A program made the position numbers and the translations under genes. Source: an uncultured Acinetobacter sp. (lineage in GTDB: Bacteria; Pseudomonadota; Gammaproteobacteria; Pseudomonadales; Moraxellaceae). Taken from it: DNA of 64,000 nucleotides. Shown in pieces: positions 48,715 through 59,020 of the stretch. The notes under the pieces are model-generated. The model did no database searches, was not told the origin of the DNA, and saw nothing but the letters and a program-made list of their open reading frames with translations. The stretch covers positions 310,001 through 374,000 of the forward strand of contig CAJYTY010000008.1 in the NCBI GenBank assembly GCA_913777945.1. The letters run 5' to 3'. Position 1 is the stretch's first letter. Each line of letters begins with the position of its first letter.

Positions 48715-49266
48715 TTAGTCAATATCACCAATCATCATGACGGTATGGCCCAGTAAATAACCTGCCGTCACCAAAATTGCAATCCAGATAAATGCACCAA
48801 TCACGTTATAAATTGAAAACACGGTATAGTTCATACCGCTAGAACCCGCCGCAAAGGGTGCAAATGAACGTGCAAATGGAATAAAGCGCGCGATCAAAAT
48901 GGTAATGGCGCCATGGCGACGAAAGTAATCGTGGGTTTTTAACAGATATTCATGTTTGATAAAGCGGGATTTGACTTCAAAAACACGTACGCCCATTCGG
49001 CGTCCAATATGATAATTGACAATATAGCCCAAGGTTGCCGCAAGAAATAACAAGAAAATAATAAAGCCCAGATTCATAATCGCTGTGGTGGCACACAAGG
49101 CACCCACCGCCAGTAACAGACTGTCACCGGGCAAAAAGAACATAAAAATAAAAGCAGTTTCTGCAAAAATAATCAAAAATAAGATGGCATAAATCCACAA
49201 TCCATATTCTTGGATCAGGATAGGTAAATAATTTTCAAATCCAATCAAGAAATCAAAAAATTCCAT
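48715..49266 (-). CDS. DedA-family membrane protein
   Basis: 183 residues, short DedA member. FMFFLPGDSLLLAVGALCA and IARFIPFARSFAPFAAGSS carry the conserved E/F-xxx-R-x3-P and G motifs of the family. Inner membrane; related proteins are lipid scramblases or flippases (undecaprenyl phosphate, phosphatidylethanolamine). Specific lipid unknown. Confidence 0.85.
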   Translation of the reverse strand: MEFFDFLIGFENYLPILIQEYGLWIYAILFLIIFAETAFIFMFFLPGDSLLLAVGALCATTAIMNLGFIIFLLFLAATLGYIVNYHIGRRMGVRVFEVKSRFIKHEYLLKTHDYFRRHGAITILIARFIPFARSFAPFAAGSSGMNYTVFSIYNVIGAFIWIAILVTAGYLLGHTVMMIGDID

Positions 49267-49367
49267 TAATTATCTACCTTCACTACGTTTTTACCTCTTC
49301 GTTAATGTATTAACCCAAGATACCACTGACTCAGATAGACACTCAACGCACATCAAACGTCAGCTCA

Positions 49368-49922
49368 TTAATAGCTTTCAGGTACTGCGCTTAAAAATTC
49401 GCGTCTTGCTTCCTTGTCAGTTTTAAAATCGCCAATAAAAGAAACGGTCCGTGTTGTCGATTCTTGCTTGCCTACACCTCGCATCATCATGCACATATGC
49501 GCTGAATCAATCATCACCGCCACACCACGTGCTTTGGTCACTTCTTCAACAGCCTGTGCGATTTGCTGGGTTAAATTCTCCTGAATTTGTAGACGTCGAG
49601 CAAACATTTCTGTAATGCGCGCAAATTTAGAAAGTCCGAGCACTTGGCCTTCAGGAAGATATGCAATGTGCACACGTCCATAGAATGGCAGTAAATGGTG
49701 TTCACATAAAGAATAGAATTCAATATTTTTAACCAAAACCATTTCATGGTTATCTGAAGGAAATACGGCATTGTTGGTCACTTCTTCCAAACTTTTGCCA
49801 TAGCCCGAGGTTAAAAACGAAAATGCCTTGGCAGCGCGGATTGGCGTATCTTTAAGCCCAGGACGATTTAAATCTTCGCCCACTGCGGTCAGGATATTGG
49901 CATAGGATTGCTGCATTGACAT
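49368..49922 (-). CDS. folE: GTP cyclohydrolase I
   Basis: 184 residues from the ATG at 49922, the usual family length; an in-frame ATG at 49961 would add 13 residues and no ribosome site decides between them. Zinc ligands in [11 protein letters not shown] and [11 protein letters not shown]-binding segments LGLSKFARI and TRTVSFIG. First step of tetrahydrofolate synthesis. Confidence 0.92.
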   Translation of the reverse strand: MSMQQSYANILTAVGEDLNRPGLKDTPIRAAKAFSFLTSGYGKSLEEVTNNAVFPSDNHEMVLVKNIEFYSLCEHHLLPFYGRVHIAYLPEGQVLGLSKFARITEMFARRLQIQENLTQQIAQAVEEVTKARGVAVMIDSAHMCMMMRGVGKQESTTRTVSFIGDFKTDKEARREFLSAVPESY

Positions 49923-49961
49923 AAGACGTTTTGACTTAACTTTACTAAACAAGCTCGGCAT

Positions 49962-50317
49962 TGTATCAGAACATGCTCAGATGTTCATATCTTGTCGCGC
50001 TATATTTATACGCTTCTGGTGCCGATGCATAAAAGATGCTGCGTTTTCATGAAAAAAATGTGCAATTTAGAGCGCTTTGCCTCGCTTTCGACTCGTTTTA
50101 TCGGCTGCTTTATGATACACCTGATCATAACAGTTTCTTTTTTTCTATCGAGATCGGGCCGTTTTGAGGCGTCATTTATTTGGATATTCAGTTTATATTC
50201 TAAATCAAATAATGATTATTCAAAGTCATTCAGATCAACAAGATAGCGTTTTAATGGCACTTAACTTGCTGTTTATCAGCATGCTTAAAGTCATGATGTA
50301 AAATTCAAGGATAAAAC
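49962..50317. other. Divergent promoter region folE-xdhA
   Basis: 356 bp with no credible gene. It should carry both promoters; I saw no palindrome or riboswitch-like structure that stands out. AAGGATAAAAC directly before 50318 is the xdhA ribosome site. Confidence 0.35.
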
Positions 50318-51817
50318 ATGTCGGAACGTCCAATTACTTTCTTTTTTCGCGGACAAACGCAGCAGGTCCAAGGTGTTTCACCTGTCATGACGGTTTTGCA
50401 GTTTTTACGTGAACATGGATTGGCTCAACAGGGTCGTCAAACCGGCACCAAAGAAGGCTGTGCCGAGGGCGATTGTGGTGCATGTACGGTGGTCATTGGT
50501 GAGTTGGTCAATCAGCAGTTGCAGTTACGTAGCGTCAATGCCTGTATTCAGTTTTTACCTACACTAGACGGCAAAGCGTTATTTACCGTAGAAGATTTAA
50601 AACAGTTGTCGATGTCTGAAGATCAGCCCTTACATCCGGTTCAGCAGGCCATGGTCGAATTACATGGCTCACAGTGTGGCTTTTGTACGCCAGGCTTTAT
50701 TATGTCGCTTTGGGCCATGTATGAAAATGAGCCGAATGCGCCGTCTAAAGATACCGTTCATGACTATTTATCTGGCAATTTGTGCCGCTGCACAGGCTAC
50801 CGCCCAATTTTGGATGCTGCACAAAAAGCCTATGATTACCCAACCATCCGTTTAGCACGCCAAAACATTATTGAGGTACTCAAACAGCTACAGCAGTTAC
50901 CGGCACTTGAGTTTCGTCATGCGTCCGCGCAGTTTTTTGCACCGAAAAGCTTAGATGCATTTGCTGATTTGCGCGTGCAATATCCGCAGGCTCGTTTAGT
51001 GGCAGGCAGTACCGATGTGGGGCTGTGGGTGACCAAACAAGGTCGTCAATTGGGCGATATGCTCTATATTGGGCAGGTTGAAGCACTAAAACATGTCAAT
51101 CTTCAAGAGGGTCAGCTCTGTATTGGTGCAAATGTCACCTTAACCGATGCCCTAACTCATATTTCTACTATTTATCCAGAACTGGCCGAATTACAGCGCC
51201 GCTTTGCTTCGATGCCCATTAAAAATGCAGGTACGCTAGGTGGAAATATTGCCAATGGCTCACCAATTGGCGATTCCATGCCTGTGCTAATGACTTTAAA
51301 TACGCGTCTGCGCTTACGCTGTGGCCAGCAAACACGTGAAATTGCATTAGAAGACTTTTATCTGGATTATCAAAAAACAGACCTTCAACAAGGCGAATTT
51401 GTAGAAGCCATCTTAGTGCCTGTACGTGCTAAAGATTCAGCGCTTAAAGTGGCCACATATAAAATTTCCAAGCGTTTTGAGCAGGATATTTCTGCTGTAT
51501 GTGCTGCACTCAGTTGCGAGCTCGATGAGTATCATGTGGTGCAATCCATCAAAATCGCTTTTGGTGGAATGGCGGCGATTCCAAAACGTGCTGTTCATAC
51601 CGAAGCGGTTTTGCTTGGTCAGCCTTTTGATATGGCTTTACTGCGTGAGGCACAAGTAGCCATGGAGCAAGACTACCAGCCACTGAATGACGGGCGTGCC
51701 AGCGCTGCGTATCGTTTGCAAGTGGCAAAGAACTGTTTAGAACGTTTTTTTGTTGAACATATTCATCCACAATCGATCACGCGTATCGATAATCTGATTA
51801 CGATGGTGGAGGCATAA
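50318..51817 (+). CDS. xdhA: Xanthine dehydrogenase small subunit (Fe-S/FAD)
   Basis: 499 residues. The N-terminal 2Fe-2S domain has CAEGDCGACTVV, the second cluster has CGFCTPGF and CRCTGYRPI. The central FAD domain (about 205-380) has VAGSTDVGL and NAGTLGGNIANGSPIGDS. It takes electrons from the molybdenum subunit to NAD+. First gene of xdhABC, 3 bp before xdhB. Confidence 0.93.
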   Translation: MSERPITFFFRGQTQQVQGVSPVMTVLQFLREHGLAQQGRQTGTKEGCAEGDCGACTVVIGELVNQQLQLRSVNACIQFLPTLDGKALFTVEDLKQLSMSEDQPLHPVQQAMVELHGSQCGFCTPGFIMSLWAMYENEPNAPSKDTVHDYLSGNLCRCTGYRPILDAAQKAYDYPTIRLARQNIIEVLKQLQQLPALEFRHASAQFFAPKSLDAFADLRVQYPQARLVAGSTDVGLWVTKQGRQLGDMLYIGQVEALKHVNLQEGQLCIGANVTLTDALTHISTIYPELAELQRRFASMPIKNAGTLGGNIANGSPIGDSMPVLMTLNTRLRLRCGQQTREIALEDFYLDYQKTDLQQGEFVEAILVPVRAKDSALKVATYKISKRFEQDISAVCAALSCELDEYHVVQSIKIAFGGMAAIPKRAVHTEAVLLGQPFDMALLREAQVAMEQDYQPLNDGRASAAYRLQVAKNCLERFFVEHIHPQSITRIDNLITMVEA

Positions 51818-51820
51818 AAG

Positions 51821-54199
51821 ATGAATCATTCAATTGACCTGAATCCTCGTCAGCGTTCTGCCAAAGCAGGACAGTCTATTGCGCATGAAAGTGCTCATTT
51901 GCACGTGACGGGTGAGGCGGTGTATATCGATGATATGCCCGAACTTGCAAATACCTTGCACTTGGCCGTCGGCTTTTCAAAATGTGCCAAAGGCAAGATC
52001 ACAGCATTTGACCTAGAGGCTGTACGCGCTGCACAGGGCGTATACGCAGTGTATACCGCAGCAGACATCCAGATCGAAAACAACTGGGGGCCAATTGTCA
52101 AAGATGATCCTATTTTTGCCGATGGAGAAGTGGAGTTTTATGGTCAAGCCTTGTTTGTGGTGGCTGCCGATACCTATCAGCATGCTCGCCAAGCAGTACG
52201 TTTAGCCAAAATTGAGTACGCCGCAGAAACCCCTATTTTAAGTATTCAAGATGCAATCGAGCAGCAATCTTGGGTGTTGCCACCCGTCGAGTTTTCGCAT
52301 GGTGAGGTCGATGCCGCCTTTGAGCATGCACCTCATCAATTAAGTGGTTCAATCGATTTGGGTGGGCAAGAGCATTTTTATCTCGAGGGGCAGATCTCTT
52401 ATGCAGTGCCTTTGGAAGATCAGAGCTTAAAAGTTTATTGCTCCACACAGCATCCGACCGAAATGCAACTGTTGATTTGCCATGCACTGGGCCTACATAT
52501 GCATCAGGTCAGTGTTGAAGCACGCCGTATGGGTGGTGGTTTTGGTGGTAAAGAATCGCAGTCGGCGCAGTGGGCCTGCATTGCATCCTTGGCAGCGCAG
52601 CACTCGGGCCGTCCGTGTAAGCTACGTTTAGACCGTGACGACGACATGACGTCAACCGGCAAACGTCATGGTTTTGCCTATGAGTGGTCGGTGGCCTTCG
52701 ATCAGGACGGTTTGTTGCATGGTCTTAAAGTTCAATTGGCATCCAATTGTGGCTTTTCTGCCGATTTATCTGGCCCAGTCAACGAGCGAGCCATTTGTCA
52801 TCTTGGAAATGCCTATTATTTGAATGCGGTGCAAATTCGAAACCTACGCTGCAAAACCAATACCGTTTCAAATACGGCTTATCGTGGCTTTGGTGGCCCG
52901 CAGGGCATGTTTGTGATTGAAAATATCCTCGATGATATTGCCCGCTATTTAAACTGCGATCCGGTACATATTCGGCAAAAGAATTTTTTTGCGGAAAAAC
53001 CGGGGCAAGGCCGTGACCGTATGCATTACGGTGCCGAAGTGCGAGACAATGTCGCACCAAAAATTGTCGAAGAGCTACTGGTTTCAAGTCGTTATTTCGA
53101 GCGAAAAGCCGAAATTGAGCAGTTCAATCGTGACAACAGCATCATCAAACGGGGTCTGGCATTGACTCCGCTGATGTTTGGTATTTCATTCAATGCGGTG
53201 CATTACAATCAGGCGGGTGCCTTGGTTTATGTGTACATGGATGGAACAGTGGCCATTACCCATGGCGGTACTGAGATGGGGCAAGGCTTATATACCAAAG
53301 TACGTCAGGTCGCTGCACATGAACTTGGACTATCGATTGAAAAAGTGCGTTTAATTGCCACCGATACGTCGCGTGTACCAAATACCTCAGCCACTGCTGC
53401 ATCGAGTGGTGCAGACCTAAACGGTAAAGCTGTGCAAAATGCCTGTATTAAGATTCGTGAGCGCTTAAGCCAGTTAGCTGCCGAAATCAGCCAGACAGAA
53501 GCATCGACTGTACATTTTGAAAATAATACCGTGAGCACGCAAAGCGGTTTGTCTTGGCCATTTGATGAACTGGTGCATCGTGCTTATATGGCCCGCGTAC
53601 AACTCTGGGACAGTGGATTTTATAAAACGCCTGAAATTCACTATGATCAGGTCAACCATTTAGGCCGGCCATTCTTTTATTATGCCTACGGGGCAGCGGC
53701 GAGCGAAGTTGCGATTGATACTTTAACTGGCGAAATGAAAGTACTTCGTGCAGATATTTTGCATGATGTCGGCCGTTCGATTAATCCTGCAATCGATATT
53801 GGTCAAATTGAAGGTGGCTTTATACAAGGTATGGGCTGGCTGACCACAGAAGAGCTGTGCTGGCAACCCCAAGGGCCGCATGCAGGCCGTTTGTTCACGC
53901 ATGCACCGTCAACCTATAAAATCCCGACCAGTCTGGATATACCGCCGGTATTTCATGTGAAACTGTTTGATAACAGCAACGAGGCCGATACCATTTACCG
54001 TTCAAAAGCGGTCGGTGAGCCGCCGTTTATGCTCGGGCTTTCAGTGTTTTCTGCCATTCGGCAAGCTGTGCAGTCAGCCATTCCAAAGGATGCGCCACTG
54101 GTACTTAATGCGCCGGCCACAGCCGAAGAAATCTTACGCGCAATTGCAATTGGTCGCGGTCAAGCGCTTGCAGAACGTCCTCAACCGCGTTTGAAATAA
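51821..54199 (+). CDS. xdhB: Xanthine dehydrogenase large subunit (molybdopterin)
   Basis: 792 residues. N-terminal domain with GEAVYIDDMPEL, then molybdopterin-binding segments RRMGGGFGGKE, AYRGFGGPQG and GTEMGQGLYTK. The catalytic Glu is in the C-terminal KAVGEPPFMLGL. It hydroxylates hypoxanthine and xanthine to urate in purine breakdown. Three bp separate it from xdhC. Confidence 0.93.
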   Translation: MNHSIDLNPRQRSAKAGQSIAHESAHLHVTGEAVYIDDMPELANTLHLAVGFSKCAKGKITAFDLEAVRAAQGVYAVYTAADIQIENNWGPIVKDDPIFADGEVEFYGQALFVVAADTYQHARQAVRLAKIEYAAETPILSIQDAIEQQSWVLPPVEFSHGEVDAAFEHAPHQLSGSIDLGGQEHFYLEGQISYAVPLEDQSLKVYCSTQHPTEMQLLICHALGLHMHQVSVEARRMGGGFGGKESQSAQWACIASLAAQHSGRPCKLRLDRDDDMTSTGKRHGFAYEWSVAFDQDGLLHGLKVQLASNCGFSADLSGPVNERAICHLGNAYYLNAVQIRNLRCKTNTVSNTAYRGFGGPQGMFVIENILDDIARYLNCDPVHIRQKNFFAEKPGQGRDRMHYGAEVRDNVAPKIVEELLVSSRYFERKAEIEQFNRDNSIIKRGLALTPLMFGISFNAVHYNQAGALVYVYMDGTVAITHGGTEMGQGLYTKVRQVAAHELGLSIEKVRLIATDTSRVPNTSATAASSGADLNGKAVQNACIKIRERLSQLAAEISQTEASTVHFENNTVSTQSGLSWPFDELVHRAYMARVQLWDSGFYKTPEIHYDQVNHLGRPFFYYAYGAAASEVAIDTLTGEMKVLRADILHDVGRSINPAIDIGQIEGGFIQGMGWLTTEELCWQPQGPHAGRLFTHAPSTYKIPTSLDIPPVFHVKLFDNSNEADTIYRSKAVGEPPFMLGLSVFSAIRQAVQSAIPKDAPLVLNAPATAEEILRAIAIGRGQALAERPQPRLK

Positions 54200-54202
54200 G
54201 CC

Positions 54203-55195
54203 ATGCAACAACATTTACAGTGGTGGCATGATTTGGCACACGTTTCACTACATGGTTGTGCTGAATCATCGCCCGTGGTTTTGGTGACCGTGGTTCGTGC
54301 TGACGGATCCACTCCGCGTGAAGTGGGTGCAACGATGCTGCTCGGCTTGCGCGACGATCAGGTTTACCAGTCCGATACCATCGGTGGCGGGCATCTTGAG
54401 TTTCAGGCCTTCGATATTGCGCAAGCCATGCTGAAAGGTACCGATAAGCGAACGCTTTTTGTCGAACGTTTTAATTTAAGTGCACGGCTGGGGCAGTGTT
54501 GTGGCGGTGTGATGTGGTTGCTGTTTGAAAAACTCCAGCCACGAGAGCATGCTTCAATGCTGGCATCAGCTTATGCTGCGTGGCGATCAGGACAATCTAT
54601 CGAGCGGCAAGTACATGAAAATGGGCATTCGACCTGGCAAGTGACTCCAACACAGGTGCCATCTACCGCTATTTTTGAAAGAGATGAAACCGGTTGGCGC
54701 TGGCAACAGTGTGTTCAACCCTATGCTATGAAGGTTTTATTATTTGGTGCAGGACATGTCGGGGAGGCGATCGTACGGTGTTTACAACCAATCGGGGTGC
54801 AAGTGACATGGGTCGATAGCCGTGACAATATTTTTCCACCAGATTTACTTAAACAGGTCAATTGTGTTTGTACTGATGTACCAGAGGCGGAAATTGTGCG
54901 GTTTGATCCGCAAGGTGCAATTCTGATTTTGACTCATGATCATCAGCAAGATTTGCAGTTGTGCATGGAGGCGCTTAAATCTTCACAATCACGCTTTGCT
55001 TATGTCGGAATGATTGGTTCTAAAAGTAAACGTGCCATTTTTGAAAAACGTATGCAGGCGAGGGGCTATGAGCAGACCCAATTACAGCGTTTGGTCTGTC
55101 CAATTGGTATTACAGGCATTAGTTCGAAGCAACCTGCCATCATCGCCGTTTCGGTAGTGGCAGAGCTACTTCAAATCTTCGATCAAAAGAAATGA
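54203..55195 (+). CDS. xdhC: XdhC molybdenum cofactor insertion protein
   Basis: 330 residues. N-terminal VRADGSTPREVGATMLL, and a C-terminal Rossmann part VLLFGAGHVGEAIVR then YVGMIGSKSKRAIF. It binds and sulfurates the molybdenum cofactor and delivers it to XdhB. Last gene of xdhABC. Confidence 0.92.
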   Translation: MQQHLQWWHDLAHVSLHGCAESSPVVLVTVVRADGSTPREVGATMLLGLRDDQVYQSDTIGGGHLEFQAFDIAQAMLKGTDKRTLFVERFNLSARLGQCCGGVMWLLFEKLQPREHASMLASAYAAWRSGQSIERQVHENGHSTWQVTPTQVPSTAIFERDETGWRWQQCVQPYAMKVLLFGAGHVGEAIVRCLQPIGVQVTWVDSRDNIFPPDLLKQVNCVCTDVPEAEIVRFDPQGAILILTHDHQQDLQLCMEALKSSQSRFAYVGMIGSKSKRAIFEKRMQARGYEQTQLQRLVCPIGITGISSKQPAIIAVSVVAELLQIFDQKK

Positions 55196-55205
55196 TGCTG
55201 TCGCA

Positions 55206-55910
55206 TCATTTCTTGGTTTCATATTTTGGATTTTTCTCAGCACGTTTGAGCAAGACCAAAACAGCGCCTGTACCCCCTTGATTTTCTGGGGCACTCACAA
55301 AAGCCAGAACATCACGGTGCTGGCGCAGCCAACCATTCACGTAAGTCTTCAAAATGGCTTCTGGCCCTTTACCATGCACGATCTTAATCACGTTTTGGTT
55401 TTCGGTCTTGGCCATCTGAATAATTTGCAAGACCGCAGCACGCGCTTGTTCAACAGTACAGCCGTGCAGATCGACTGCTTCAAACCAGCGCATTTTTCCA
55501 GCTTTTAGGTCTTCAAAGACTTTATGCTGTAGCGTCGCAATGCGATAACTCAAACTGGCTTGGCTTGCGACAGGATTTAATGCCGCCTGCGTATCCGAAA
55601 GCTCAGCGAGTTCACTTTCGATCGCACCTTCAGCCGCCGCCCGTTTTGCTAAAATCTGAGCATCTACTTTTTTGCTGCGCTTGGGTTTGATATCTGCAAC
55701 ATTGCCATGATCAATCGGCTTGACACCTTGCAGCGCTTTTTTAAACAAATCTAGCTCTTCAGCCTCACGATTCACTGGCTGATCGGCACTGTTTGTTGCA
55801 TGCTCACTACGATTTTCAATGGCGTGTGAATGCGGCTGACTGATCTGCTTTTTAAACTGCTTTAATAATTTTTGCTGTTCTTTAGACAGCGCAGAATCTT
55901 TATTACTCAT
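55206..55910 (-). CDS. Smr-domain protein
   Basis: 234 residues from the ATG at 55910 (the longer frame to 55943 would overlap trpC). A charged N-terminal half is followed by a C-terminal Smr domain with VDLHGCTVEQAR and IVHGKGPEAIL, then GGTGAVLVLL. Free-standing Smr proteins (YdaL/SmrA type) are nucleases; SmrB is linked to ribosome rescue. Which type this is cannot be fixed here. Confidence 0.83.
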   Translation of the reverse strand: MSNKDSALSKEQQKLLKQFKKQISQPHSHAIENRSEHATNSADQPVNREAEELDLFKKALQGVKPIDHGNVADIKPKRSKKVDAQILAKRAAAEGAIESELAELSDTQAALNPVASQASLSYRIATLQHKVFEDLKAGKMRWFEAVDLHGCTVEQARAAVLQIIQMAKTENQNVIKIVHGKGPEAILKTYVNGWLRQHRDVLAFVSAPENQGGTGAVLVLLKRAEKNPKYETKK

Positions 55911-55920
55911 AGGACTCGTT

Positions 55921-56727
55921 TTAAATCGTAGCAGGGTGGCCAAACAATGCCGTAAAGGCCTGATCAGGTCGAGGTTGTTTCATAAAACTTTCACCCACCA
56001 AGAACGCATGAATATCATGTTCCTGCATCATTGCAATATCGGCCGGAGTGGCGATACCACTTTCGGTTACCAATAAACGTGACGGATCAAGTAAACGCTT
56101 CAAGCGTAAACTGGTGTTTAAGTCTACATCGAAGGTTTTCAAATTACGATTGTTGACGCCAAGAATACATTTTTCGGAAAGTCTGAGCGCACGCTCAAGT
56201 TCTTCTTCGTCATGTACTTCAACCAATACATCCAGATTGTACTCAAATGCTGTTTTTGACATCTCTTCGAGTTGCTGATCAGACAAGCATGCCACAATCA
56301 GCAAAATACAGTCGGCATGGAGGGCACGTGCTTCAATCACATTATATGGATCGACCAAAAAGTCTTTACGCAGTGCAGGTAGCTGACAATTGTTGCGCGC
56401 AATCGCGATATTGTCATCATGACCTTGAAAGAAATCGACATCAGTCAATACCGACAAGCACGCTGCACCCGCCTGCTCATATTGCGCTGCAATTTCAGCA
56501 GGGTTAAAGTCGGCTCGAATCACACCTTTGGAGGGTGATGCTTTTTTAATTTCAGCAATCACGCCAGGGCGCTTAGCATTTAATGCACGTGCAAAGCCAC
56601 GCACAGGTGAGGCCGCTTGTGCCAGCGCTTCGATATCTTGAAGGCTAAGTTGCTGTAAACGCGCTGCAAGTTCTTCATGTTTGCGATCGACAATTTTACC
56701 CAAGATGGTATTTTGAATTTGAATCAT
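55921..56727 (-). CDS. trpC: Indole-3-glycerol phosphate synthase
   Basis: 268 residues from the ATG at 56727, with GAGG 9 bases upstream; the longer frame would overlap trpD. VIAEIKKASPSKG, LRKDFLVDPY, GVNNRNLKTF and VTESGI are the catalytic and phosphate-binding segments of the TIM barrel. Not fused to TrpF. Third gene of trpGDC. Confidence 0.94.
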   Translation of the reverse strand: MIQIQNTILGKIVDRKHEELAARLQQLSLQDIEALAQAASPVRGFARALNAKRPGVIAEIKKASPSKGVIRADFNPAEIAAQYEQAGAACLSVLTDVDFFQGHDDNIAIARNNCQLPALRKDFLVDPYNVIEARALHADCILLIVACLSDQQLEEMSKTAFEYNLDVLVEVHDEEELERALRLSEKCILGVNNRNLKTFDVDLNTSLRLKRLLDPSRLLVTESGIATPADIAMMQEHDIHAFLVGESFMKQPRPDQAFTALFGHPATI

Positions 56728-56738
56728 TTTGGATAACC

Positions 56739-57788
56739 TCACGTGTTCGAATAGTGTTTGAGTGCTTTGGTAAACTCAGACAAAATACTCATTTTTTCGA
56801 GGGCCTGACCCCCATAAATAATATCATGTGCCAAGGCCACACCTTGCTTGTAACTGGTACTTAAGCCAGAAACATAGATGCCAGCACCTGCGTTTAATGC
56901 AATCATATTGGCTGCTTTTTCGCCGAGGTCAGATTTGTTACGCCCAAGTGCGTCTTTAATCAGCTTGAGGCTTTCATTCGAATCGGCCACAATCAAACCC
57001 GATAACGTTTGTGAGGGAATTCCCACATCTTCGGGGTTTAAAACCCATTCGGTGATTTCATTATTTTTAAGTTCAGCCACATGGGTTGCCGAGGCCAGGC
57101 TGATTTCATCTAGGCCATCTTTAGAATGCACCACCATCACATGCTCGGCACCGAGTTGTCTCATGACCTCAGCAATCGGACGGCACAATTCATCTGAAAA
57201 TACCCCAAGCACAAAGCGCTTTACCCCAGCCGGATTCGTAAGCGGGCCAAGAAGGTTGAAAATACTTCGTATGCCCAATTCACGACGAGGCGCAACTGCG
57301 TATTTCATGGCTTTATGATGATTGGGAGCAAATAGAAAACCCACACCCATTTCACGGATGCATCGCTCTGTTTGCTGCATATCTAAATCAAGATTAATTC
57401 CGGCCTGTTCAAGCAAATCTGAAGAGCCAGATTTGCTTGATACACCACGGTTACCATGTTTGGCAATGGTTGCGCCTGCTGCTGCAATGACGAAGCTTGA
57501 AGCAGTTGAGACATTAAACAGATTTTGACCATCTCCACCTGTTCCCACGATATCGACCAAATGTGGGATATCACTGACATCAATTTTAATGGCCAGTTCA
57601 CGCATGACGCGTGCAGCGGCAGTAATTTCATCAATGCTTTCACCTTTCATGCGAAGGCCCATCATCAGCGCACCAATTTGTGCGTCTGTCGCTTCACCTT
57701 GCATGATGCTGCGCATCACATCTTCCATTTGCGGCTGAGTCAAATGAATGTTTTTGGTAATGTGGTTTAATGCTTGTTGAATATTCAT
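56739..57788 (-). CDS. trpD: Anthranilate phosphoribosyltransferase
   Basis: 349 residues. [28 protein letters not shown] is the PRPP-binding region, and [18 protein letters not shown] follows as in the family. Transfers phosphoribose to anthranilate. Its ATG directly follows the trpG stop. Confidence 0.94.
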   Translation of the reverse strand: MNIQQALNHITKNIHLTQPQMEDVMRSIMQGEATDAQIGALMMGLRMKGESIDEITAAARVMRELAIKIDVSDIPHLVDIVGTGGDGQNLFNVSTASSFVIAAAGATIAKHGNRGVSSKSGSSDLLEQAGINLDLDMQQTERCIREMGVGFLFAPNHHKAMKYAVAPRRELGIRSIFNLLGPLTNPAGVKRFVLGVFSDELCRPIAEVMRQLGAEHVMVVHSKDGLDEISLASATHVAELKNNEITEWVLNPEDVGIPSQTLSGLIVADSNESLKLIKDALGRNKSDLGEKAANMIALNAGAGIYVSGLSTSYKQGVALAHDIIYGGQALEKMSILSEFTKALKHYSNT

Positions 57789-58373
57789 TTATGCATAAAT
57801 CTCTAAAAAATTCTTGAAGATTTGATGTCCGTGCTGGCTCAAAATCGATTCTGGGTGAAACTGCACACCTTCTACAGGCAGTGTCTTATGCTTTACACCC
57901 ATGATTTCTTCGATTGAACCATCGTTCTGATTGGTCCAGCAGGTCACTTCCAGACACTCAGGCAAGGTCTCCTGTTCGATCACCAAAGAGTGATAGCGTG
58001 TCGCAGAAAATGGTGAAGGCAGGTTGCTAAAGATTCCTTTATCAGAATGATACATATCCGACAAACGACCATGCATCACGGTTTTCGCGCGAATGACCTG
58101 TCCACCAAAGGCTTGTCCAATTGCTTGATGCCCCAAACACACACCGAGCAATGGAATTTTGCCGGCAAAGTGATGAATGGCAGGAATTGAAATTCCTGCT
58201 TCAGTTGGAGAACAAGGGCCAGGACCCACCACCAAATACTTCGGCTGCCATCGTTCAATGTCCTCAAGAGTGACTTGGTCATTGCGAACCACTTTAACGT
58301 CTTGATTTAACTCGCCAAAATATTGGACGATGTTATACGTAAAGGAGTCGTAATTGTCGATCATGAGAAGCAT
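57789..58373 (-). CDS. trpG: Anthranilate synthase glutamine amidotransferase subunit
   Basis: 194 residues. [14 protein letters not shown] at the start, nucleophile Cys79 in [11 protein letters not shown], and His173/Glu175 in QFHPESIL. It supplies ammonia to TrpE, which is not in the window; in Acinetobacter trpGDC is known to be separate from trpE, and TrpG is also used for p-aminobenzoate. Its upstream region is cut short by prophage DNA. Confidence 0.94.
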   Translation of the reverse strand: MLLMIDNYDSFTYNIVQYFGELNQDVKVVRNDQVTLEDIERWQPKYLVVGPGPCSPTEAGISIPAIHHFAGKIPLLGVCLGHQAIGQAFGGQVIRAKTVMHGRLSDMYHSDKGIFSNLPSPFSATRYHSLVIEQETLPECLEVTCWTNQNDGSIEEIMGVKHKTLPVEGVQFHPESILSQHGHQIFKNFLEIYA

Positions 58374-58483
58374 TTTGTAAGCAACCTATTGATTCATAGA
58401 TAAATATTAAACAAGCGATTTTATGTTACTCACAATGTTACTCACATATCGTAAAGTGTTGAATTGTGAATAGAAAAAAGCCG
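58374..58483. other. Boundary between trpG and prophage, with tandem repeat
   Basis: 110 bp. A perfect tandem 12-mer ATGTTACTCACA occupies 58423-58434 and 58435-58446. It may be arm-type recombinase sites or part of an attachment site; no integrase gene is near. The trpG promoter must lie here or in phage DNA. Confidence 0.45.
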
Positions 58484-58499
58484 CTATGTGTTAGCGGCT
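58474..58499 (-). terminator. Intrinsic terminator
   Basis: AGCCGCTA and TAGCGGCT with a 5-nt loop (58479-58499), followed on the minus strand by six T. It overlaps the end of the small DNA-binding protein gene and closes the phage early operon. Confidence 0.85.
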
Positions 58500-58762
58500 A
58501 CTTTATCAGAATTTATTGTCTTTGTGACAACCTTGTTCACATACGAATTTAAGTAGTAACTATAACGACCATCTTTGAGTGGAGGGTCAATTTCTCCTTT
58601 CTTAATTCTGTCGTAAAAAGTCACTTCTGTCATTTTCATACGTTGAGCGAACTCTTTGATCGAAACCCGGCGCTCATCAGTTATCGAAACCTGACGTTTG
58701 ATCTGCTGAAGTTCATCAAGAATTCTATCAAGCATATTTTGTTCAATAATTATTTTGCTCAC
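58484..58762 (-). CDS. Small phage protein with HTH, possible excisionase
   Basis: 92 residues from the GTG at 58762, chosen for AAGGAG with 6-nt spacing. An N-terminal helical part (DRILDELQQIKRQ) is followed by VSIKEFAQRMKMTEVTFYDRIKKGEIDPP, the form of AlpA/excisionase-like winged HTH. The position beside the phage end supports excisionase, but no integrase is next to it. Confidence 0.6.
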   Translation of the reverse strand: MSKIIIEQNMLDRILDELQQIKRQVSITDERRVSIKEFAQRMKMTEVTFYDRIKKGEIDPPLKDGRYSYYLNSYVNKVVTKTINSDKVAANT

Positions 58763-58763
58763 A

Positions 58764-59012
58764 TCAATCTCCTTCAGCTTCAATCGAAGTGCCTTCATAA
58801 GTTCCATCGCCACCACAGTTTAGGCAGTGCGTGTAAACACCCAAACCATCTTCTTCTTCATCTGGACTAAAGTTTTCAGGAATCTCACCAGTGAAGACAG
58901 TTCCATCAATTGGTTTTGTGTGCACATGCGGTGCAAGGCCGTAGTAAGGAAAAACACATCCATCGTTACCATCGTCACAAATTTCACAGTTCTTAACTTG
59001 TAGTTCGGTCAT
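58764..59012 (-). CDS. Small phage protein with Cys pairs
   Basis: 82 residues from the ATG at 59012. CEIC, then HVH and CLNCGGDGTYEG near the end suggest a zinc ribbon. Acidic; no function assigned. Ends 1 bp before the next start. Confidence 0.6.
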   Translation of the reverse strand: MTELQVKNCEICDDGNDGCVFPYYGLAPHVHTKPIDGTVFTGEIPENFSPDEEEDGLGVYTHCLNCGGDGTYEGTSIEAEGD

Positions 59013-59020
59013 TGCTAGGC

